Assembly: GCF_002251855.1 (NCBI RefSeq)
Contig: NZ_NOXW01000021.1
Location: 248,001 to 312,000, forward strand
DNA: 64,000 nt
Source of the DNA: Rhodoferax sp. TH121
GTDB taxonomy: Bacteria; Pseudomonadota; Gammaproteobacteria; Burkholderiales; Burkholderiaceae_C
Reading direction: 5' to 3'
Shown: positions 26,417-37,318 of the stretch, in pieces
Layout: each line of letters begins with the position of its first letter
Position numbering within the stretch: the first letter of the stretch is position 1
Program-made: the position numbers and the translations under genes
Notes under the pieces: model-generated
What the model was told of the DNA's origin: nothing
Database searches by the model: none
The model's input: the letters and a program-made list of their open reading frames with translations, nothing else

Positions 26417-27439
26417 TTACGCCTTGCGGTTGGCCAGCCACCGCACGTACTTGCCCACGCCGGTTTGCACATCCACAAACGCATGGTCGCAGCCGGCGGC
26501 GCGCAGGGCCGTGAGGTCGGCTTGGGTGTAGCACTGGTACTTGCCGCGCAGTGCATCGGGGAAGGGGACGTACTCCACCAGGCCCTTGGCGGCGATGTCG
26601 GCCAGAGGCAGCGCTGCTTCTCCCTGGAGGGTGCGCATGGCGTTGACCACGGAGCTGGCTACATCGTTGAAGGGCTGGGCCCGGCCTGAGCCGAGGTTGA
26701 AGATGCCGCTCTGAGCAGGGTGGTCAAAGAACCATAGGTTCACGGCCACCACATCGTCAATGAAGACAAAGTCACGCATCTGGCCGCCCTGCGGGTAGCC
26801 ACCGTACTCGCCAAACAGCTTGACCTTGCCCTCGGCATTGAACTGGTGGTACTGGTGGAAGGCCACGCTGGCCATGCGGCCCTTGTGCTGCTCACGTGGG
26901 CCGTAGACGTTGAAGTAACGGAAGCCCACCACCTGCATGGTTTTGCCAGCCTTGGTGCGCTGAAAATCATGGCCACATTCGCGGCGCATGCGCTGGTCGA
27001 ACAGCAATTTGGAGTAGCCGTAGACATTGAGCGGAGCCTCAAAGGCCGGGTCTTCGCGGAAGGTGTCGGAGCCGCCGTAGGTGGCTGCGCTGGACGCATA
27101 CAGCAGGCGTGCGCCACGCTTCTGGCAGGCCTGGAACAGGTGCCAGGACAGCGTGTAGTTGTTGGCCATCATGTACTTGCCGTCCTGCTCCATGGTGTCG
27201 CTGCAAGCACCTTCATGGAACACAGCTTCCACCTGGCCGTAGTGGCCGGACGCAAACTCGTCGTAAAACGTGTCCATGTCCACATAGTCGGCAATCTGCA
27301 GGTCGGCCAGGTTGCGGAATTTATCGCCTTGTTTGAGGTCGTCCACCGCAATAATGTCGGTCAGGCCTCGGGCGTTCAGCCCGGCGATGATGTTGCTGCC
27401 AATAAATCCGGCCGCGCCGGTGACCACGATGCGTGTCAT
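26417..27439 (-). CDS. hldD: ADP-L-glycero-D-manno-heptose 6-epimerase
   Basis: Epimerises ADP-D-glycero- to ADP-L-glycero-manno-heptose for the LPS inner core; 340 residues. Short-chain dehydrogenase/epimerase fold with the NAD(P)-binding [10 protein letters not shown] near the N-terminus, [21 protein letters not shown] (family-specific), [10 protein letters not shown], and the catalytic YGYSK. The C-terminal region has [12 protein letters not shown] and [17 protein letters not shown]. The start overlaps the stop of the heptose kinase gene by four bases, so the two are coupled. Confidence 0.96.
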   Translation of the reverse strand: MTRIVVTGAAGFIGSNIIAGLNARGLTDIIAVDDLKQGDKFRNLADLQIADYVDMDTFYDEFASGHYGQVEAVFHEGACSDTMEQDGKYMMANNYTLSWHLFQACQKRGARLLYASSAATYGGSDTFREDPAFEAPLNVYGYSKLLFDQRMRRECGHDFQRTKAGKTMQVVGFRYFNVYGPREQHKGRMASVAFHQYHQFNAEGKVKLFGEYGGYPQGGQMRDFVFIDDVVAVNLWFFDHPAQSGIFNLGSGRAQPFNDVASSVVNAMRTLQGEAALPLADIAAKGLVEYVPFPDALRGKYQCYTQADLTALRAAGCDHAFVDVQTGVGKYVRWLANRKA

Positions 27440-28374
27440 GCAAATAGCTCCTCATAGGACACCGTGGCGGTGCCAAATTTACCCACCACCAGTCCCCCTG
27501 CGCGATTGGCAAGGGGCACGGCTTCGCGCAGGCTCAGGCCTGCACCCACCAGGGTCGCCATGGTGGCAATCACGGTGTCACCAGCACCGGTCACATCAAA
27601 CACTTCACGCGCCTGCGCGCTCACATGCAACTGGCCTTCTGCGTCAAACAGGGTCATGCCTTCCTCGCTGCGGGTCAGCAGCACGGCGTCGAGTTGCAGT
27701 TGGGCGCGCAGGGCTTGTACCTTGGTACGCAAGTCTTCCTCACCGTTCCAGCCGCCAATGACCTGTTGCAGTTCTGCGCGGTTGGGCGTGATGACCGTGG
27801 CCTGCTGGTAGCGCGAATAATCGCTGCCCTTGGGGTCGATCAGGATGGGCTTGCCAGCGGCGCGGGCACGCGTAATCATGTCGCTCACGTGGGCCAAGCC
27901 ACCTTTGCCGTAGTCGGAGAAAAGCACCGCATCATGCTGGGGCAGCAGTTGCGCGAAGGAGACCGTTTGGGTGGCCAGCACCTCATTCTTGGGGGTGTTC
28001 TCGAAATCCAGGCGGATCAGCTGCTGCTGGCGTCCAATGACGCGCAGCTTGACGGTGGTCTTGAGATCGGCATCGCGACCAAAGTGGGTGCGTATGCCGG
28101 TCTTGGCCACCAAGGCTTCGAGCTTGTGACTAGCTTCGTCGTCGCCCACCACGGTCAGCAAGGAGGCTTGGGCACCCAGCGTGGCGGCATTGAAAGCCAC
28201 GTTGGCCGCACCGCCGCAGCGCTCTTCTTCGCGGGTGATGCGTACCACGGGCACCGGTGCTTCGGGGCTGATGCGGTCCACCGCACCGTACCAGTAGCGG
28301 TCCAACATCACATCGCCCACTACCAGCACACGGGCTTGGGCCAATCGTTCTTTTGCAATCTTCATCGTTGTCAT
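27436..28374 (-). CDS. hldA: D-glycero-beta-D-manno-heptose-7-phosphate kinase
   Basis: PfkB-family kinase making heptose 1,7-bisphosphate in LPS core synthesis; 312 residues. This is the kinase domain only (the fused adenylyltransferase half of HldE is absent, as usual in Burkholderiales). Motifs: [45 protein letters not shown], and the anion-hole [16 protein letters not shown] with catalytic Asp. A second ATG three codons in may be the true start. It lies between lapB and hldD. Confidence 0.94.
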   Translation of the reverse strand: MTTMKIAKERLAQARVLVVGDVMLDRYWYGAVDRISPEAPVPVVRITREEERCGGAANVAFNAATLGAQASLLTVVGDDEASHKLEALVAKTGIRTHFGRDADLKTTVKLRVIGRQQQLIRLDFENTPKNEVLATQTVSFAQLLPQHDAVLFSDYGKGGLAHVSDMITRARAAGKPILIDPKGSDYSRYQQATVITPNRAELQQVIGGWNGEEDLRTKVQALRAQLQLDAVLLTRSEEGMTLFDAEGQLHVSAQAREVFDVTGAGDTVIATMATLVGAGLSLREAVPLANRAGGLVVGKFGTATVSYEELFA

Positions 28375-28389
28375 CTTAGCGGGCAGTGT

Positions 28390-29547
28390 TCAGAGTTCTT
28401 CGACCCGGCGCGCGGGATAGCTGTCCCAGGCCTGGCAGCCGGGGCATTGCCAAAAGTGCTGTTTGGCCTCAAAGCCGCAGGCCGCGCAGCGGTAGCGTGT
28501 GAGCGGTTTGACAGCATGGTCCAGCGCACGTTGCACCTGCGGGTGGAAGGCCTCGTGCTCGAGCTTCTCGCCGGCAATCCATTTGGCGGCGGCCACCAAC
28601 GACGGCTCCGCCTCCAGATGGCGTGCATACCATTCGCGCGCGGTAGGGCCGGGCTGGGTGCCCGCAGCCTCCAGCGCCACGATGGCGTCCAGTACATCTA
28701 GTGAGCGGTTACTGGCATAGACATCTTGCAGCAAATGCAAGACGGTTTCGCCTTGGCCGCAGGCCAGCGCCTGCTTGGCCAGCAGCGGTGCAATCAAACC
28801 TACGGCACCGGGTGCCGCATGCAGGGCAGCCATTAGGGTGGCGCAGGCCTTGGCAGGCTGTCCGGCGCCCGCTTGCAGCGAGGCCAGGTCCATGCGTGGG
28901 CGTGGGGCTTCGGGGGCCGTCTCCATGGCTTTGTCCAGCAAGGCATGGGCCTGCTCGGTTTGGCCAGCCGCATGCAGGGTAGCGGCTTGTTCGCAGAGGT
29001 AGTGCGCCAGCCGACCCTTGAAGCTACCCTGGTCGCTGGATTCGAGTTTCTGTGCCACCAGGGCCGCGTGCTCCCAGTCGCGGGAGCGTTCGTAGTTGGC
29101 CAGTAGGGCCAGGCGAGCTTGGGCCTCAAAGCGGGTGCCTTCCAGTTTGAGTAGTGCGTTCTCGGCACGGTCCAACAAGCCTGCTTTGAGGTAATCCAGC
29201 GCCAGTGCATGCTGGGCGCGGTGGCGGTCATCGTCACTCAGGTCGCCGCGCGAGAGCAGGTGTTCATGCACACGGACGGCACGCTCGTATTCGCCGCGGC
29301 GACGGAACAGGTTGCCTAACGCAAAGTGCAGTTCGGAGGTGTCTGGGTCGTTCTGGACGGCTTCAATGAAGGCGTCGATGGCCTGGTCCTGTTGCTCATT
29401 GAGGAGGAAGTTCAGACCCTTGAAGTAGGCCTTGGGGGCTTGGCGATTCTCCATGCGCAGCTGGCGAAGGTCCATGCGCGATGCCAGCCAACCCAGTACA
29501 AAGGCCACGGGCAGGCCCATGAGGATCAGGGTAATGTCAAAGTCCAT
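28390..29547 (-). CDS. lapB: Lipopolysaccharide assembly protein LapB (YciM)
   Basis: TPR protein that couples LpxC turnover to LPS assembly; 385 residues from MDFDITLILMG. N-terminal membrane helix (VAFVLGWLASRMD), then the juxtamembrane KAYFKGLNFLLNEQQDQAIDAFIEA, tandem tetratricopeptide repeats to about 330, and a C-terminal rubredoxin-like metal site CAACGF...CPGCQAW. Its start lies within the end of lapA (11-base overlap), so the two are co-translated. Confidence 0.95.
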   Translation of the reverse strand: MDFDITLILMGLPVAFVLGWLASRMDLRQLRMENRQAPKAYFKGLNFLLNEQQDQAIDAFIEAVQNDPDTSELHFALGNLFRRRGEYERAVRVHEHLLSRGDLSDDDRHRAQHALALDYLKAGLLDRAENALLKLEGTRFEAQARLALLANYERSRDWEHAALVAQKLESSDQGSFKGRLAHYLCEQAATLHAAGQTEQAHALLDKAMETAPEAPRPRMDLASLQAGAGQPAKACATLMAALHAAPGAVGLIAPLLAKQALACGQGETVLHLLQDVYASNRSLDVLDAIVALEAAGTQPGPTAREWYARHLEAEPSLVAAAKWIAGEKLEHEAFHPQVQRALDHAVKPLTRYRCAACGFEAKQHFWQCPGCQAWDSYPARRVEEL

Positions 29548-29851
29548 GCGGTGGAGGTGTTGGGGTTTTGTCCGTCTCTGCGGCCATGGTGGCCAGTGCG
29601 CTGGCAGCTTGGTTGCGGGCGTACTTTGCTGCCCGACGATGGCGCCACCAGCGCGGCACCATGCCCAGTACTCCAATGGCCACACCAGCGGCAAAGGTGA
29701 TCAACACTACCAACACCATGGGTGCAGTCCAGCGCGTGCCAAAGAAAAAATGCACGGTGACGTCGCCTTGGTTGTTCAGAGCAAAGGCGAACAGGGTAAA
29801 AAAAATGGCCGCTTTAAGTAGCCACTTAAAGAGCCATGCGAGCTGTTTCAT
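29537..29851 (-). CDS. lapA: Lipopolysaccharide assembly protein LapA-domain protein
   Basis: DUF1049 (LapA) inner-membrane protein of 104 residues with two helices (AAIFFTLFAFALNN and APMVLVVLITFAAGVAIGVLG) separated by the conserved VTVHFFFGTRWTAPM stretch, and a basic cytoplasmic tail WWRHRRAAKYARN. Partner of LapB. Near its 5' end the DNA has a perfect 8-bp inverted repeat (CTTTAAGT-AGCC-ACTTAAAG, about 29811-29830), which could form a hairpin in the early mRNA. Confidence 0.9.
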   Translation of the reverse strand: MKQLAWLFKWLLKAAIFFTLFAFALNNQGDVTVHFFFGTRWTAPMVLVVLITFAAGVAIGVLGMVPRWWRHRRAAKYARNQAASALATMAAETDKTPTPPPHGL

Positions 29852-29924
29852 TCTTCTCCTCGTTGGCGAGGAATTCTAAGTCCAATAGCCACCTGAATCG
29901 TCGGATGGTCCGGCGGCGTTCATT

Positions 29925-30236
29925 TCACGCTTTGCTGTCGGATTCCAGCTCCGCAGTCCGGGTGTCTACGGCTTCTCGCAGGGCTTTGCCGGGCTTGAAG
30001 TGGGGGACGCGTTTTTCGGGGATGGCCACGCTTTCGCCGCTGCGCGGATTGCGGCCCATGCGGGGCGGGCGGCGGTTAATGGAGAAACTGCCGAAGCCAC
30101 GAATTTCAATGCGATGACCGCGGACCAGGGCGTCGTTCATGGCGTCCAGGATGGCCTTGACGGCGAACTCGGCATCGCGGTGGGTCAACTGGCTGAAACG
30201 GTTGGCCAGTTCTTCAACAAGATCGGAGCGGGTCAT
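29925..30236 (-). CDS. ihfB: Integration host factor beta subunit
   Basis: Sequence-preferring DNA-bending protein, 103 residues. HU/IHF fold: [32 protein letters not shown], the [28 protein letters not shown] arm with the intercalating proline region, and [14 protein letters not shown]. Slightly longer than the 94-residue E. coli protein because of an acidic tail. Placed after rpsA and before lapA as in other betaproteobacteria; an intrinsic terminator separates it from rpsA. Confidence 0.95.
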   Translation of the reverse strand: MTRSDLVEELANRFSQLTHRDAEFAVKAILDAMNDALVRGHRIEIRGFGSFSINRRPPRMGRNPRSGESVAIPEKRVPHFKPGKALREAVDTRTAELESDSKA

Positions 30237-30258
30237 GGCAATCAGAGGGTAAAGCTAA

Positions 30259-30293
30259 GAAAAAACGACCGGCACCCAAGGGGGCCGGTCGTT
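30259..30293 (-). terminator. Intrinsic terminator of rpsA
   Basis: Perfect 10-bp arms AACGACCGGC and GCCGGTCGTT with a ten-base loop. An A-run on the plus-strand left side supplies the U-tract for leftward transcripts. It lies 60-100 bases after the rpsA stop. Confidence 0.85.
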
Positions 30294-30355
30294 CGTTCAG
30301 GTCAACAACATATCAGATGTTGGGTGAAGCGGGCGAGTAGCCCGATCCCCTCTGA

Positions 30356-32038
30356 TTAGGAGTTGTTGTCCAACTTGGCACGCAACAGGGCACCCAGGCT
30401 GGTCGTGCCGGCGTTTTCACGGGCAGACTGCTGGCTCAGGTTCTGCATGGCTTCGTTCTGGTCTGCCATGTCCTTGGCCTTGATGGACAACTGGATGTTG
30501 CGGGTCTTGCGATCCACGTTCACCACCACAGCGGTCACTTCGTCGCCTTCTTTCAGCACGTTGCGTGCGTCTTCAACGCGGTCGCGGCTGATTTCGGAAG
30601 CGCGCAGGTAACCAACAATGTCGTCGCCCAGGTCGATTTCAGCGCCCTTGGCGTCCACGGTCTTGACCTTACCGGTAACGGTCTGGCCCTTGTCGTTCAC
30701 GGACACGAAAGTGGTGAAAGGATCGGAGTCCAATTGCTTGATACCCAAGGAGATGCGCTCGCGGTCCACGTCCACGGCCAACACGATGGCTTCCACTTCC
30801 TGGCCCTTCTTGAATTCGCGCACGGCGGTTTCGCCGGATTCATTCCAAGACAGGTCAGACAAGTGCACTAGGCCGTCGATACCGGCAGCCAGACCCACGA
30901 ACACGCCGAAGTCGGTGATGGACTTGATCGGACCCTTCACGCGGTCGCCGCGCTTGGTGTTCTGGGCAAATTCTTGCCATGGGTTGGCCTTGCACTGCTT
31001 CATGCCCAAAGAGATACGACGCTTGTCTTCGTCGATTTCCAGAACCATGACTTCGACTTCGTCACCCAAGGCAACGATCTTGGACGGAGCCACGTTCTTG
31101 TTGGTCCAGTCCATTTCGGACACGTGCACCAAACCTTCGATACCGGGTTCGAGTTCCACAAACGCGCCGTAGTCGGCGATGTTGGTGATCTTGCCGAACA
31201 TGCGGGTACCTTGGGGGTAGCGGCGGTTGACGCCCATCCAGGGATCGTCGCCCATTTGCTTCAGACCCAGGGACACGCGGTTCTTTTCGGTGTCGAACTT
31301 CAGGATCTTGGCAGTGATTTCTTGACCTGCGGTCACCACTTCGGAAGGGTGACGGACGCGGCGCCATGCCATGTCAGTGATGTGCAACAGGCCGTCGATA
31401 CCGCCCAGGTCCACGAACGCACCGTATTCGGTGATGTTCTTGACCACGCCTTGCACCACAGAACCTTCTTTCAGTGTGTGCATCAGCTTGGCGCGTTCTT
31501 CGCCCATGGAGGCTTCCACCACAGCGCGGCGGCTCAGCACCACGTTGTTGCGCTTGCGGTCCAGCTTGATAACCTTGAATTCTAGGGTCTTGTTTTCGTA
31601 GGGAGACAGGTCCTTGGTAGGACGTGTGTCGACGAGCGAACCGGGCAGGAATGCGCGGATGCCGTTGACCAGAACGGTCAGGCCGCCCTTGACCTTGCCG
31701 GAAGTGGTGCCGGTGACGAATTCGCCGGATTCCAGGGCCTTTTCCAGGCTCATCCAGGAAGCCAGACGCTTGGCCTTGTCGCGGGACAGGATGGTGTCGC
31801 CATAGCCGTTTTCCACGGAGTCAATGGCCACGGACACGAAGTCGCCCACTTGGACTTCGATTTCGCCCTTGTCGCTCTTGAATTCTTCGATTGGCACGTA
31901 GGCTTCGGACTTGAGGCCAGCGTTGACAACAACGAAGCTGTGCTCGATGCGGACGACTTCAGCGGTGATAACTTCACCGGTGCGCATTTCCGAGCGTTGT
32001 AGCGATTCTTCAAATAGGGCTGCGAAAGATTCAGACAT
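30356..32038 (-). CDS. rpsA: 30S ribosomal protein S1
   Basis: mRNA-binding ribosomal protein of 560 residues with six S1 (OB-fold) repeats. The N-terminal ribosome-binding part is [26 protein letters not shown]; repeat signatures include [50 protein letters not shown] and [24 protein letters not shown]. Full length for the family. Codon use is visibly more restricted than in neighbours, consistent with very high expression. A terminator follows. Confidence 0.98.
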   Translation of the reverse strand: MSESFAALFEESLQRSEMRTGEVITAEVVRIEHSFVVVNAGLKSEAYVPIEEFKSDKGEIEVQVGDFVSVAIDSVENGYGDTILSRDKAKRLASWMSLEKALESGEFVTGTTSGKVKGGLTVLVNGIRAFLPGSLVDTRPTKDLSPYENKTLEFKVIKLDRKRNNVVLSRRAVVEASMGEERAKLMHTLKEGSVVQGVVKNITEYGAFVDLGGIDGLLHITDMAWRRVRHPSEVVTAGQEITAKILKFDTEKNRVSLGLKQMGDDPWMGVNRRYPQGTRMFGKITNIADYGAFVELEPGIEGLVHVSEMDWTNKNVAPSKIVALGDEVEVMVLEIDEDKRRISLGMKQCKANPWQEFAQNTKRGDRVKGPIKSITDFGVFVGLAAGIDGLVHLSDLSWNESGETAVREFKKGQEVEAIVLAVDVDRERISLGIKQLDSDPFTTFVSVNDKGQTVTGKVKTVDAKGAEIDLGDDIVGYLRASEISRDRVEDARNVLKEGDEVTAVVVNVDRKTRNIQLSIKAKDMADQNEAMQNLSQQSARENAGTTSLGALLRAKLDNNS

Positions 32039-32141
32039 GAGGTTTGCGGTTGGTACCGCGGGGTTAAGTTATTGAACCCCACCACCGGTGCGCAGACGCG
32101 CGAGAGGAGCGATGGGGGCCAGTTTGCCTACCTAGCCGGGG

Positions 32142-34139
32142 CTAGAACGGCTGTTTGCCCTGCCACCAGGCCAACACCGTTTCAACAGACGTTTCGACTG
32201 TCAAATCCGAGTTATCCAGCAACTGGGCATCATCCGCAGGTTTCAAGGGGGCAACAGTTCGGGAGGAGTCCCGGGCGTCGCGCGCCTCCAAATCTGCACG
32301 AAGACTGTCAAGTGTAGCGGGAATTCCCTTTGAAATCAACTGCTTATAACGCCGCTCCGCACGGCAGGCTGCGCTGGCGGTCAGGTAGACCTTGAGCGGG
32401 GCGTCCGGGAAGATCACTGTGCCCATGTCACGCCCATCGGCGACCAGACCCGGCAGCTTGCGGAATCCACGCTGAAGGTCAATGAGCGCGGTGCGTACTG
32501 CCGGAAATGCAGATACCTTGGAGGCGTTCATTCCGGCTTCTTCGGTACGGATCGCGTCGCTCACATCTTCATCGGCCAGCCAGATGTGGCTGCCTTCAAA
32601 GTGGATGTGCAGGGTGCGCAGCAGGTTGACGATGGTGTGTTCGTGGGCCACGTCCAGTGCAATACCTGCGCGGGTGGCGGCCAGTCCGGTAATGCGGTAG
32701 AGCGAACCCGAGTCCAGGAAGTGGTAGCCCAGCTTTTCGGCCAGTACGGCGGCCAGTGTGCCCTTGCCCGACGCGGTGGGGCCGTCCACGCAGACCACGG
32801 GAATGGCAGCGGTGTCGGCCGTGGCGACCGAGAACAGCGCTTCAAAGTAGTCGGGAAAGGTTTTGGCCACGCATTTGGGGTCTTCAATGCGGATGGGCAG
32901 GCGTGCCGGGTTGAAGGCCGCGAGCGAGAAGCACATGGCGACGCGGTGGTCGTCGTAGGTGTGGATGCTGCCAGTGGTCCATTGGTTGATGGACGTGGGC
33001 GGCGTGACGCGGATGAAGTCTACACCTTCCTCGACGGTTGCGCCCAGTTTGCGCAGTTCGGTCGCCATGGCGACGATGCGATCGGTTTCCTTTACCCGCC
33101 AGCTGGCGATATTGCGCAGCGTGGTCGTGCCCTCAGCGTACAGCGCCATCACGGCCAATGTCATGGCCGCGTCGGGGATGTGGTTGCAGTCCAGATCGAT
33201 GGCCTTGAGCGGCCAGGCACCACGTTGCACGTGCAGCCAGTTGGGGCCGCTATCAATGCGGGCACCCATGGCCTGGGCCGCTTCCATGAAGTGAATGTCG
33301 CCCTGGATGGAGTCGGCGCCTACACCCTGGATTGTGATGCCATTTATGCCGTTAGAGCCCGTGGCTATTGCGCCAAGTGCTATGAAATAGCTAGCGCTGG
33401 ACGCGTCCGCTTCGACGTGGATATCACCGGGCGACTGAAGCTGGCAGCCAGCGGAAATGGTGAAGCGCTGCCAACCGTCGCGCCGCACCTGCACGCCAAA
33501 ACGGGCCAGCAGGTTCAACGTGATTTCGATGTAGGGTTTGGAGATCAGCTCGCCGACCACTTCGATCACGATGTCCTCGGCTGCTACCAAGGGCAGCGCC
33601 ATCAGCAGCGCGGTCAGGAACTGGCTGGACACATCGCCACGCACCTGGATGGGGGCGTCCAACTTCAGCTGGGCCTTGCCGATGCGCAGGGGAGGAAATC
33701 CATCGTTGCCCAGGTAGTCAATGCCGCAGCCCAACTGGCGCAGTGCATCCACCAGGTCGCCGATCGGGCGCTCATGCATGCGCGGCACGCCGCTGAGCTC
33801 AAAGTCACCACCCAATACGGCCAAGGCGGCAGTCAGCGGACGCATTGCAGTGCCGGCGTTACCCAGAAACAGTTTGGCCGATGCGTTGGGCAGCTGGCCG
33901 CCCAGGCCCGTGATGCGCACGATGGGGCCGGATTCTTCGACTCCGCAGCCCAAGGTGCGCAGCGCCACCAGCATGACACGGGTGTCGTCCGAATCCAGCA
34001 GGTCGTGGATGGTGGTGGTGCCCGCGCTCATGGCGGCGAGCAGCAGCACACGGTTGGAAATGCTCTTGGAGCCGGGGAGGGTGACGGCGCCCGCAGCGTG
34101 GGAGAGGGGGGGGAGGTCCAGGAAGGCGGTGGAAAACAT
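32142..34139 (-). CDS. aroA-cmk: Fused 3-phosphoshikimate 1-carboxyvinyltransferase / cytidylate kinase
   Basis: One open chain of 665 residues joins EPSP synthase (about 1-435) to CMP kinase (about 441-665). AroA signatures: [48 protein letters not shown], and [19 protein letters not shown]. Cmk signatures: [18 protein letters not shown] (P-loop), [35 protein letters not shown]. The two genes are separate neighbours in most bacteria; the fusion is known from some Burkholderiales. Residues about 248-267 lie over a diverged repeat copy. The start overlaps the tyrA stop by one base. Confidence 0.95.
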   Translation of the reverse strand: MFSTAFLDLPPLSHAAGAVTLPGSKSISNRVLLLAAMSAGTTTIHDLLDSDDTRVMLVALRTLGCGVEESGPIVRITGLGGQLPNASAKLFLGNAGTAMRPLTAALAVLGGDFELSGVPRMHERPIGDLVDALRQLGCGIDYLGNDGFPPLRIGKAQLKLDAPIQVRGDVSSQFLTALLMALPLVAAEDIVIEVVGELISKPYIEITLNLLARFGVQVRRDGWQRFTISAGCQLQSPGDIHVEADASSASYFIALGAIATGSNGINGITIQGVGADSIQGDIHFMEAAQAMGARIDSGPNWLHVQRGAWPLKAIDLDCNHIPDAAMTLAVMALYAEGTTTLRNIASWRVKETDRIVAMATELRKLGATVEEGVDFIRVTPPTSINQWTTGSIHTYDDHRVAMCFSLAAFNPARLPIRIEDPKCVAKTFPDYFEALFSVATADTAAIPVVCVDGPTASGKGTLAAVLAEKLGYHFLDSGSLYRITGLAATRAGIALDVAHEHTIVNLLRTLHIHFEGSHIWLADEDVSDAIRTEEAGMNASKVSAFPAVRTALIDLQRGFRKLPGLVADGRDMGTVIFPDAPLKVYLTASAACRAERRYKQLISKGIPATLDSLRADLEARDARDSSRTVAPLKPADDAQLLDNSDLTVETSVETVLAWWQGKQPF
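33340..33397 (+). repeat. Interspersed repeat copy 6 (diverged, inside aroA-cmk)
   Basis: GCCATTTATGCCGTTAGAGCCC, in shortened form GCCATTTA...GTTAGAGCCC, then CTATTGCGCCAAGTGCTATG and AAATAGCTAGCG. Block order and spacing match the family but several positions differ, so the assignment is weaker than for other copies. Confidence 0.45.
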
Positions 34140-35014
34140 TATTTGTGGTGTTTGGACGCCATCGTCCAGTTGGCGCGGGTGTGGCTGGCCTGCTCGATCA
34201 GGCCTTCCAGCGCATCACCGTTGCCGCTGGAGATCATGAGTTCCATGGCCTGCAGCGTGCGCTGGAAAATCTTGCTTTGCTCCAGCAGCTCTTCGCGGTT
34301 GGAGACCATGATGTCGCGCCAGATTTTGGGGTCGCCCGCCGCAATGCGGGTGAAGTCACGGAAGCCCGGGCCTGCCAGCGAGAGGTAATCCTTGCCCTGC
34401 GTTTGGCCCGAGATGGCGTTCATGAGCGCGAATGCAATCAGGTGCGGCAGGTGGCTCACGGCAGCAAAGGCCGCGTCGTGCTGTTCGGGTGACATCTTGA
34501 GCACCCGGCAACCCAGCGCAGTCCACACGTCCACCGCCTTTTGCAGCTGCGTGGTCAGGGTACGCTCAATGGGGGTCAGGATGATCTGCTTGCCCGCATA
34601 CAGGTCTGCATCGGCATGCTCCACACCTGACAGCTCTTTGCCCGCAATCGGGTGTGCGGGAACAAAAGAGCCGATGTGTTCGCGCAGACCGCGGCGACCC
34701 GCGTCGATCACGTCGCGCTTGGTGGAGCCTACGTCCATGATCAGCATATTGGGCGTAACCAGGTGCTTGATGGCCTTGAACGTAGCCTCGGTGGCGGACA
34801 CGGGGACCGCAATCAACACGATGTCAGCGCCAGAGACAGCCAGCAAGGCAGAGGGCGCTTCGATGTCGATGACGCCCATCTGGCGCGCGCGCTCCGTGGT
34901 GGACGGCGACTTGCTGTAGCCCACCACGCGTTTGACCAAGCCCGCCCGTTTGAGGGCCAGGGCGAAGGACCCGCCCATCAAGCCACATCCAATCAAGCCA
35001 AGCTGTTCAAACAT
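34139..35014 (-). CDS. tyrA: Prephenate dehydrogenase
   Basis: NAD(P)-dependent oxidative decarboxylation of prephenate to 4-hydroxyphenylpyruvate for tyrosine; 291 residues. Rossmann motif [21 protein letters not shown], then [32 protein letters not shown] (catalytic His region) and [12 protein letters not shown]. No ACT domain and no chorismate mutase fusion. It sits between pheA and aroA-cmk; hisC, often found here in relatives, is absent. Confidence 0.95.
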   Translation of the reverse strand: MFEQLGLIGCGLMGGSFALALKRAGLVKRVVGYSKSPSTTERARQMGVIDIEAPSALLAVSGADIVLIAVPVSATEATFKAIKHLVTPNMLIMDVGSTKRDVIDAGRRGLREHIGSFVPAHPIAGKELSGVEHADADLYAGKQIILTPIERTLTTQLQKAVDVWTALGCRVLKMSPEQHDAAFAAVSHLPHLIAFALMNAISGQTQGKDYLSLAGPGFRDFTRIAAGDPKIWRDIMVSNREELLEQSKIFQRTLQAMELMISSGNGDALEGLIEQASHTRANWTMASKHHK

Positions 35015-35035
35015 AAAGAGTCCTGCAGGTGTACA

Positions 35036-36118
35036 TCAGTCGGCCAGAGGGTACGTACCCAGCACCTTGTAGAAGGCGCACAGGCTGGACAAGTCCTGTA
35101 GGGCCGCCGCTACGTGAGGCTGGGAGGGGTGGCCTTGCAGGTCGATGTAGAAATAGTATTCCCATTGGCCGGAGCGTGCTGGCCGGGATTCAAAACGGGT
35201 CATGGACACGCCGTGCTTCTTCAGCGGTACCAGCATGTCGTGCACGGCGCCAGGTTTGTTGGGCACAGAGACCACCAGACTGGTGCAGTCCTTGCCGGAG
35301 GCCTCGGGTGCGGGCAGCACGCTGGGCAGGCAGACCACGACAAAGCGGGTGCGGTTAAAGGCTTCGTCTTGGATGGCGTGGGATGCAATGTGCAGGCCAA
35401 ATTCAGAGCCCGCGCGTTCGCTGGCAATGCCAGCCCAGGCCGGGTTGCTTGCGGCCAGCCGCGCACCTTCGGCGTTGCTGGACACGGCGCGGCGTTCGGC
35501 ATTCGGCAAGTGGGCGCTGAGCCATTGTTGGCACTGGGCCAATGCTTGGGGGTGGGCCAGCACGACCTCGATGCCATCGAGCGATGCTGTGCTGCGCAGC
35601 AGGTGGTGGCGCACCAGCAGGCTGATCTCACCCACGATGTGCAGGGGGGAGTTGAGCAACAGGTCCAAGGAGCGGGTGACCACACCCTCGGTGCTGTTCT
35701 CCACCGGAATTACGCCGAATTCGGCCGAGCCTGCAGTAGCGGCGTGGAACACTTCGTCGAAGTTGGCGCAGGGCACATGCGTGATGCTGGAGCCGAAGAA
35801 GCGCAGCGTGGCCTCTTCACTGAAGGTGCCTTTGGGGCCCAGGTAGGCCACGCGCTGCGGCGCCTCCAGGGCGCGGCAGGCGGACATGATTTCACGCCAG
35901 ATCACGGCCACGCTCTCGTTCTTGAGCGCGCCCTGGTTGGCCTGTTGCAGGTTCGCAATGACCTGCGCCTCGCGTTCAGGGCGGAAGACGGCAGAGCCTT
36001 CCACCTTCTTGATTTCGCCTACCTCATGGGCCAGAGCGGCACGGCGGGTCAGCAGGGCCAGAAGTTCCTGGTCCACGGCGTCAATCAGGACGCGGAGTTC
36101 GGGAAGGGTGCGTGCCAT
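35036..36118 (-). CDS. pheA: Bifunctional chorismate mutase / prephenate dehydratase
   Basis: P-protein of phenylalanine synthesis, 360 residues. Chorismate mutase domain (about 1-90: LRVLIDAVDQELLALLTRRAALAHEVGEIK), prephenate dehydratase domain (about 95-275: RVAYLGPKGTFSEEATLRFFG, PVENSTEGVVTRSLDLLL), and a C-terminal ACT regulatory domain (about 283-360: SLVVSVPNKPGAVHDMLVPL with the ESRPARS phenylalanine-binding motif). It is ten bases after serC in the leftward operon. Confidence 0.96.
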   Translation of the reverse strand: MARTLPELRVLIDAVDQELLALLTRRAALAHEVGEIKKVEGSAVFRPEREAQVIANLQQANQGALKNESVAVIWREIMSACRALEAPQRVAYLGPKGTFSEEATLRFFGSSITHVPCANFDEVFHAATAGSAEFGVIPVENSTEGVVTRSLDLLLNSPLHIVGEISLLVRHHLLRSTASLDGIEVVLAHPQALAQCQQWLSAHLPNAERRAVSSNAEGARLAASNPAWAGIASERAGSEFGLHIASHAIQDEAFNRTRFVVVCLPSVLPAPEASGKDCTSLVVSVPNKPGAVHDMLVPLKKHGVSMTRFESRPARSGQWEYYFYIDLQGHPSQPHVAAALQDLSSLCAFYKVLGTYPLAD

Positions 36119-36127
36119 GGTGTGTGT

Positions 36128-37243
36128 CTAGCCGTGGGTGCGTTCAAATTCTTGCATGTACTGCACCAGCGCTTGCACGCCTTCGATGGGCATGGCGTTG
36201 TAGATGCTGGCGCGCATGCCGCCCACGGATTTGTGGCCCTTGAGTTGCAACAGTCCTGCGGCTTTGGCACCGGTCAGGAAGGCGTCATTGAGCGCTTCAT
36301 CGCGCAGGAAAAAGGGCACGTTCATGCGTGAGCGGGCATTCCGCGCGACGCCGTTCAGGTAAAAGCCGGTGGCGTCAATCGCTTGGTACAGCAGATCCGC
36401 CTTGGCGATGTTGCGTACCTCCATGGCCGCAACGCCGCCCTGGCGCTTGAGCCACTGGAACACCAGGCCCGCCATGTAGATGCTGTAGGTGGGCGGGGTG
36501 TTGTACATAGAGCCGTTGTCGGCCACCGTTTTGTAGTTAAAGGCGCTAGGGCAGATCGGCAGGGCATGGCCCAGCAGGTCCTCGCGCACCACCACTAGGG
36601 TCACGCCGGCCGGCCCCAGGTTTTTCTGGGCACCACCAAAGGCAAGGCCGACTTTGCTCCAGTCCACCGACCGAGACGCCACGTGGGAAGAGAAGTCAAT
36701 CACCAGCTCTGCGCGGGAGCCCAGCGCCTTCAGGTCAGGCAGGGTCTGGAATTCCACCCCGTTGATGGTCTCGTTGGTGCAGATGTGTACGTAGCTGGCA
36801 TCCGCACTGAGTTCCCAGCCGCTGGTCGGCGGGATGGCGGTAAATCCTCCGTCCTTGCCAGACGCAACGGTGCGGGTTTGGCTGTATTTGCCAGCTTCTT
36901 TGAGCGACTTTTCGCTCCAGCTGCCGGTCAACACAAAGTCAGTCACACCGGCTTGGCCGGCTGTGGCGCGCAGGCTACTCAGGTTCAGCGGAACGATGGC
37001 GTTCTCTGCCAGCCCTCCACCCTGCATGAACAGGATCTTGAAGTTGGCAGGCACGGCCAGCAGCTCACGCAGATCGGCTTCAGCATGTTCGTAGATGGAA
37101 AGGAATTCTTTGCCACGGTGGCTCATTTCCATCACGCCCATGCCGCTTCCGTGCCAGTCCAGCATCTCGGCGGCGGCTTGTTCCAGCACTTCGACTGGCA
37201 TGGCGGCCGGTCCGGCCGAGAAGTTGTAGGGGCGTTGCATCAA
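36128..37243 (-). CDS. serC: Phosphoserine aminotransferase
   Basis: PLP-dependent aminotransferase of serine and pyridoxine synthesis; 371 residues. [18 protein letters not shown] at the start (a second Met follows the first), the [14 protein letters not shown] motif, [17 protein letters not shown], the PLP lysine in [16 protein letters not shown], and the C-terminal [23 protein letters not shown]. Lies between gyrA and pheA. An interspersed repeat separates it from gyrA. Confidence 0.96.
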   Translation of the reverse strand: MMQRPYNFSAGPAAMPVEVLEQAAAEMLDWHGSGMGVMEMSHRGKEFLSIYEHAEADLRELLAVPANFKILFMQGGGLAENAIVPLNLSSLRATAGQAGVTDFVLTGSWSEKSLKEAGKYSQTRTVASGKDGGFTAIPPTSGWELSADASYVHICTNETINGVEFQTLPDLKALGSRAELVIDFSSHVASRSVDWSKVGLAFGGAQKNLGPAGVTLVVVREDLLGHALPICPSAFNYKTVADNGSMYNTPPTYSIYMAGLVFQWLKRQGGVAAMEVRNIAKADLLYQAIDATGFYLNGVARNARSRMNVPFFLRDEALNDAFLTGAKAAGLLQLKGHKSVGGMRASIYNAMPIEGVQALVQYMQEFERTHG

Positions 37244-37255
37244 CTGGATTTTGTG

Positions 37256-37318
37256 TGAAATAGGGCTCTAGCCCTCGTGGTTTTTTGCGCGAGTAGCTAT
37301 TGATTTGATAGCTACTCG
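37256..37318 (+). repeat. Interspersed repeat copy 7 (gyrA-serC spacer, overlapping the gyrA stop)
   Basis: GAAATAGGGCTCTAGCCCT (perfect palindromic core AGGGC-TCTA-GCCCT), then TTTGCGCGAGTAGCTATTG and TTTGATAGCTACTCG. The second half forms perfect 10-bp arms around 37290-37299 and 37309-37318. The gyrA stop codon is inside the copy. Confidence 0.85.

Noticed and set aside
32586-34388. 600-codon plus-strand frame opposite aroA-cmk and tyrA
   Set aside because: Same shadow effect; AroA, Cmk and TyrA motifs are all on the minus strand.
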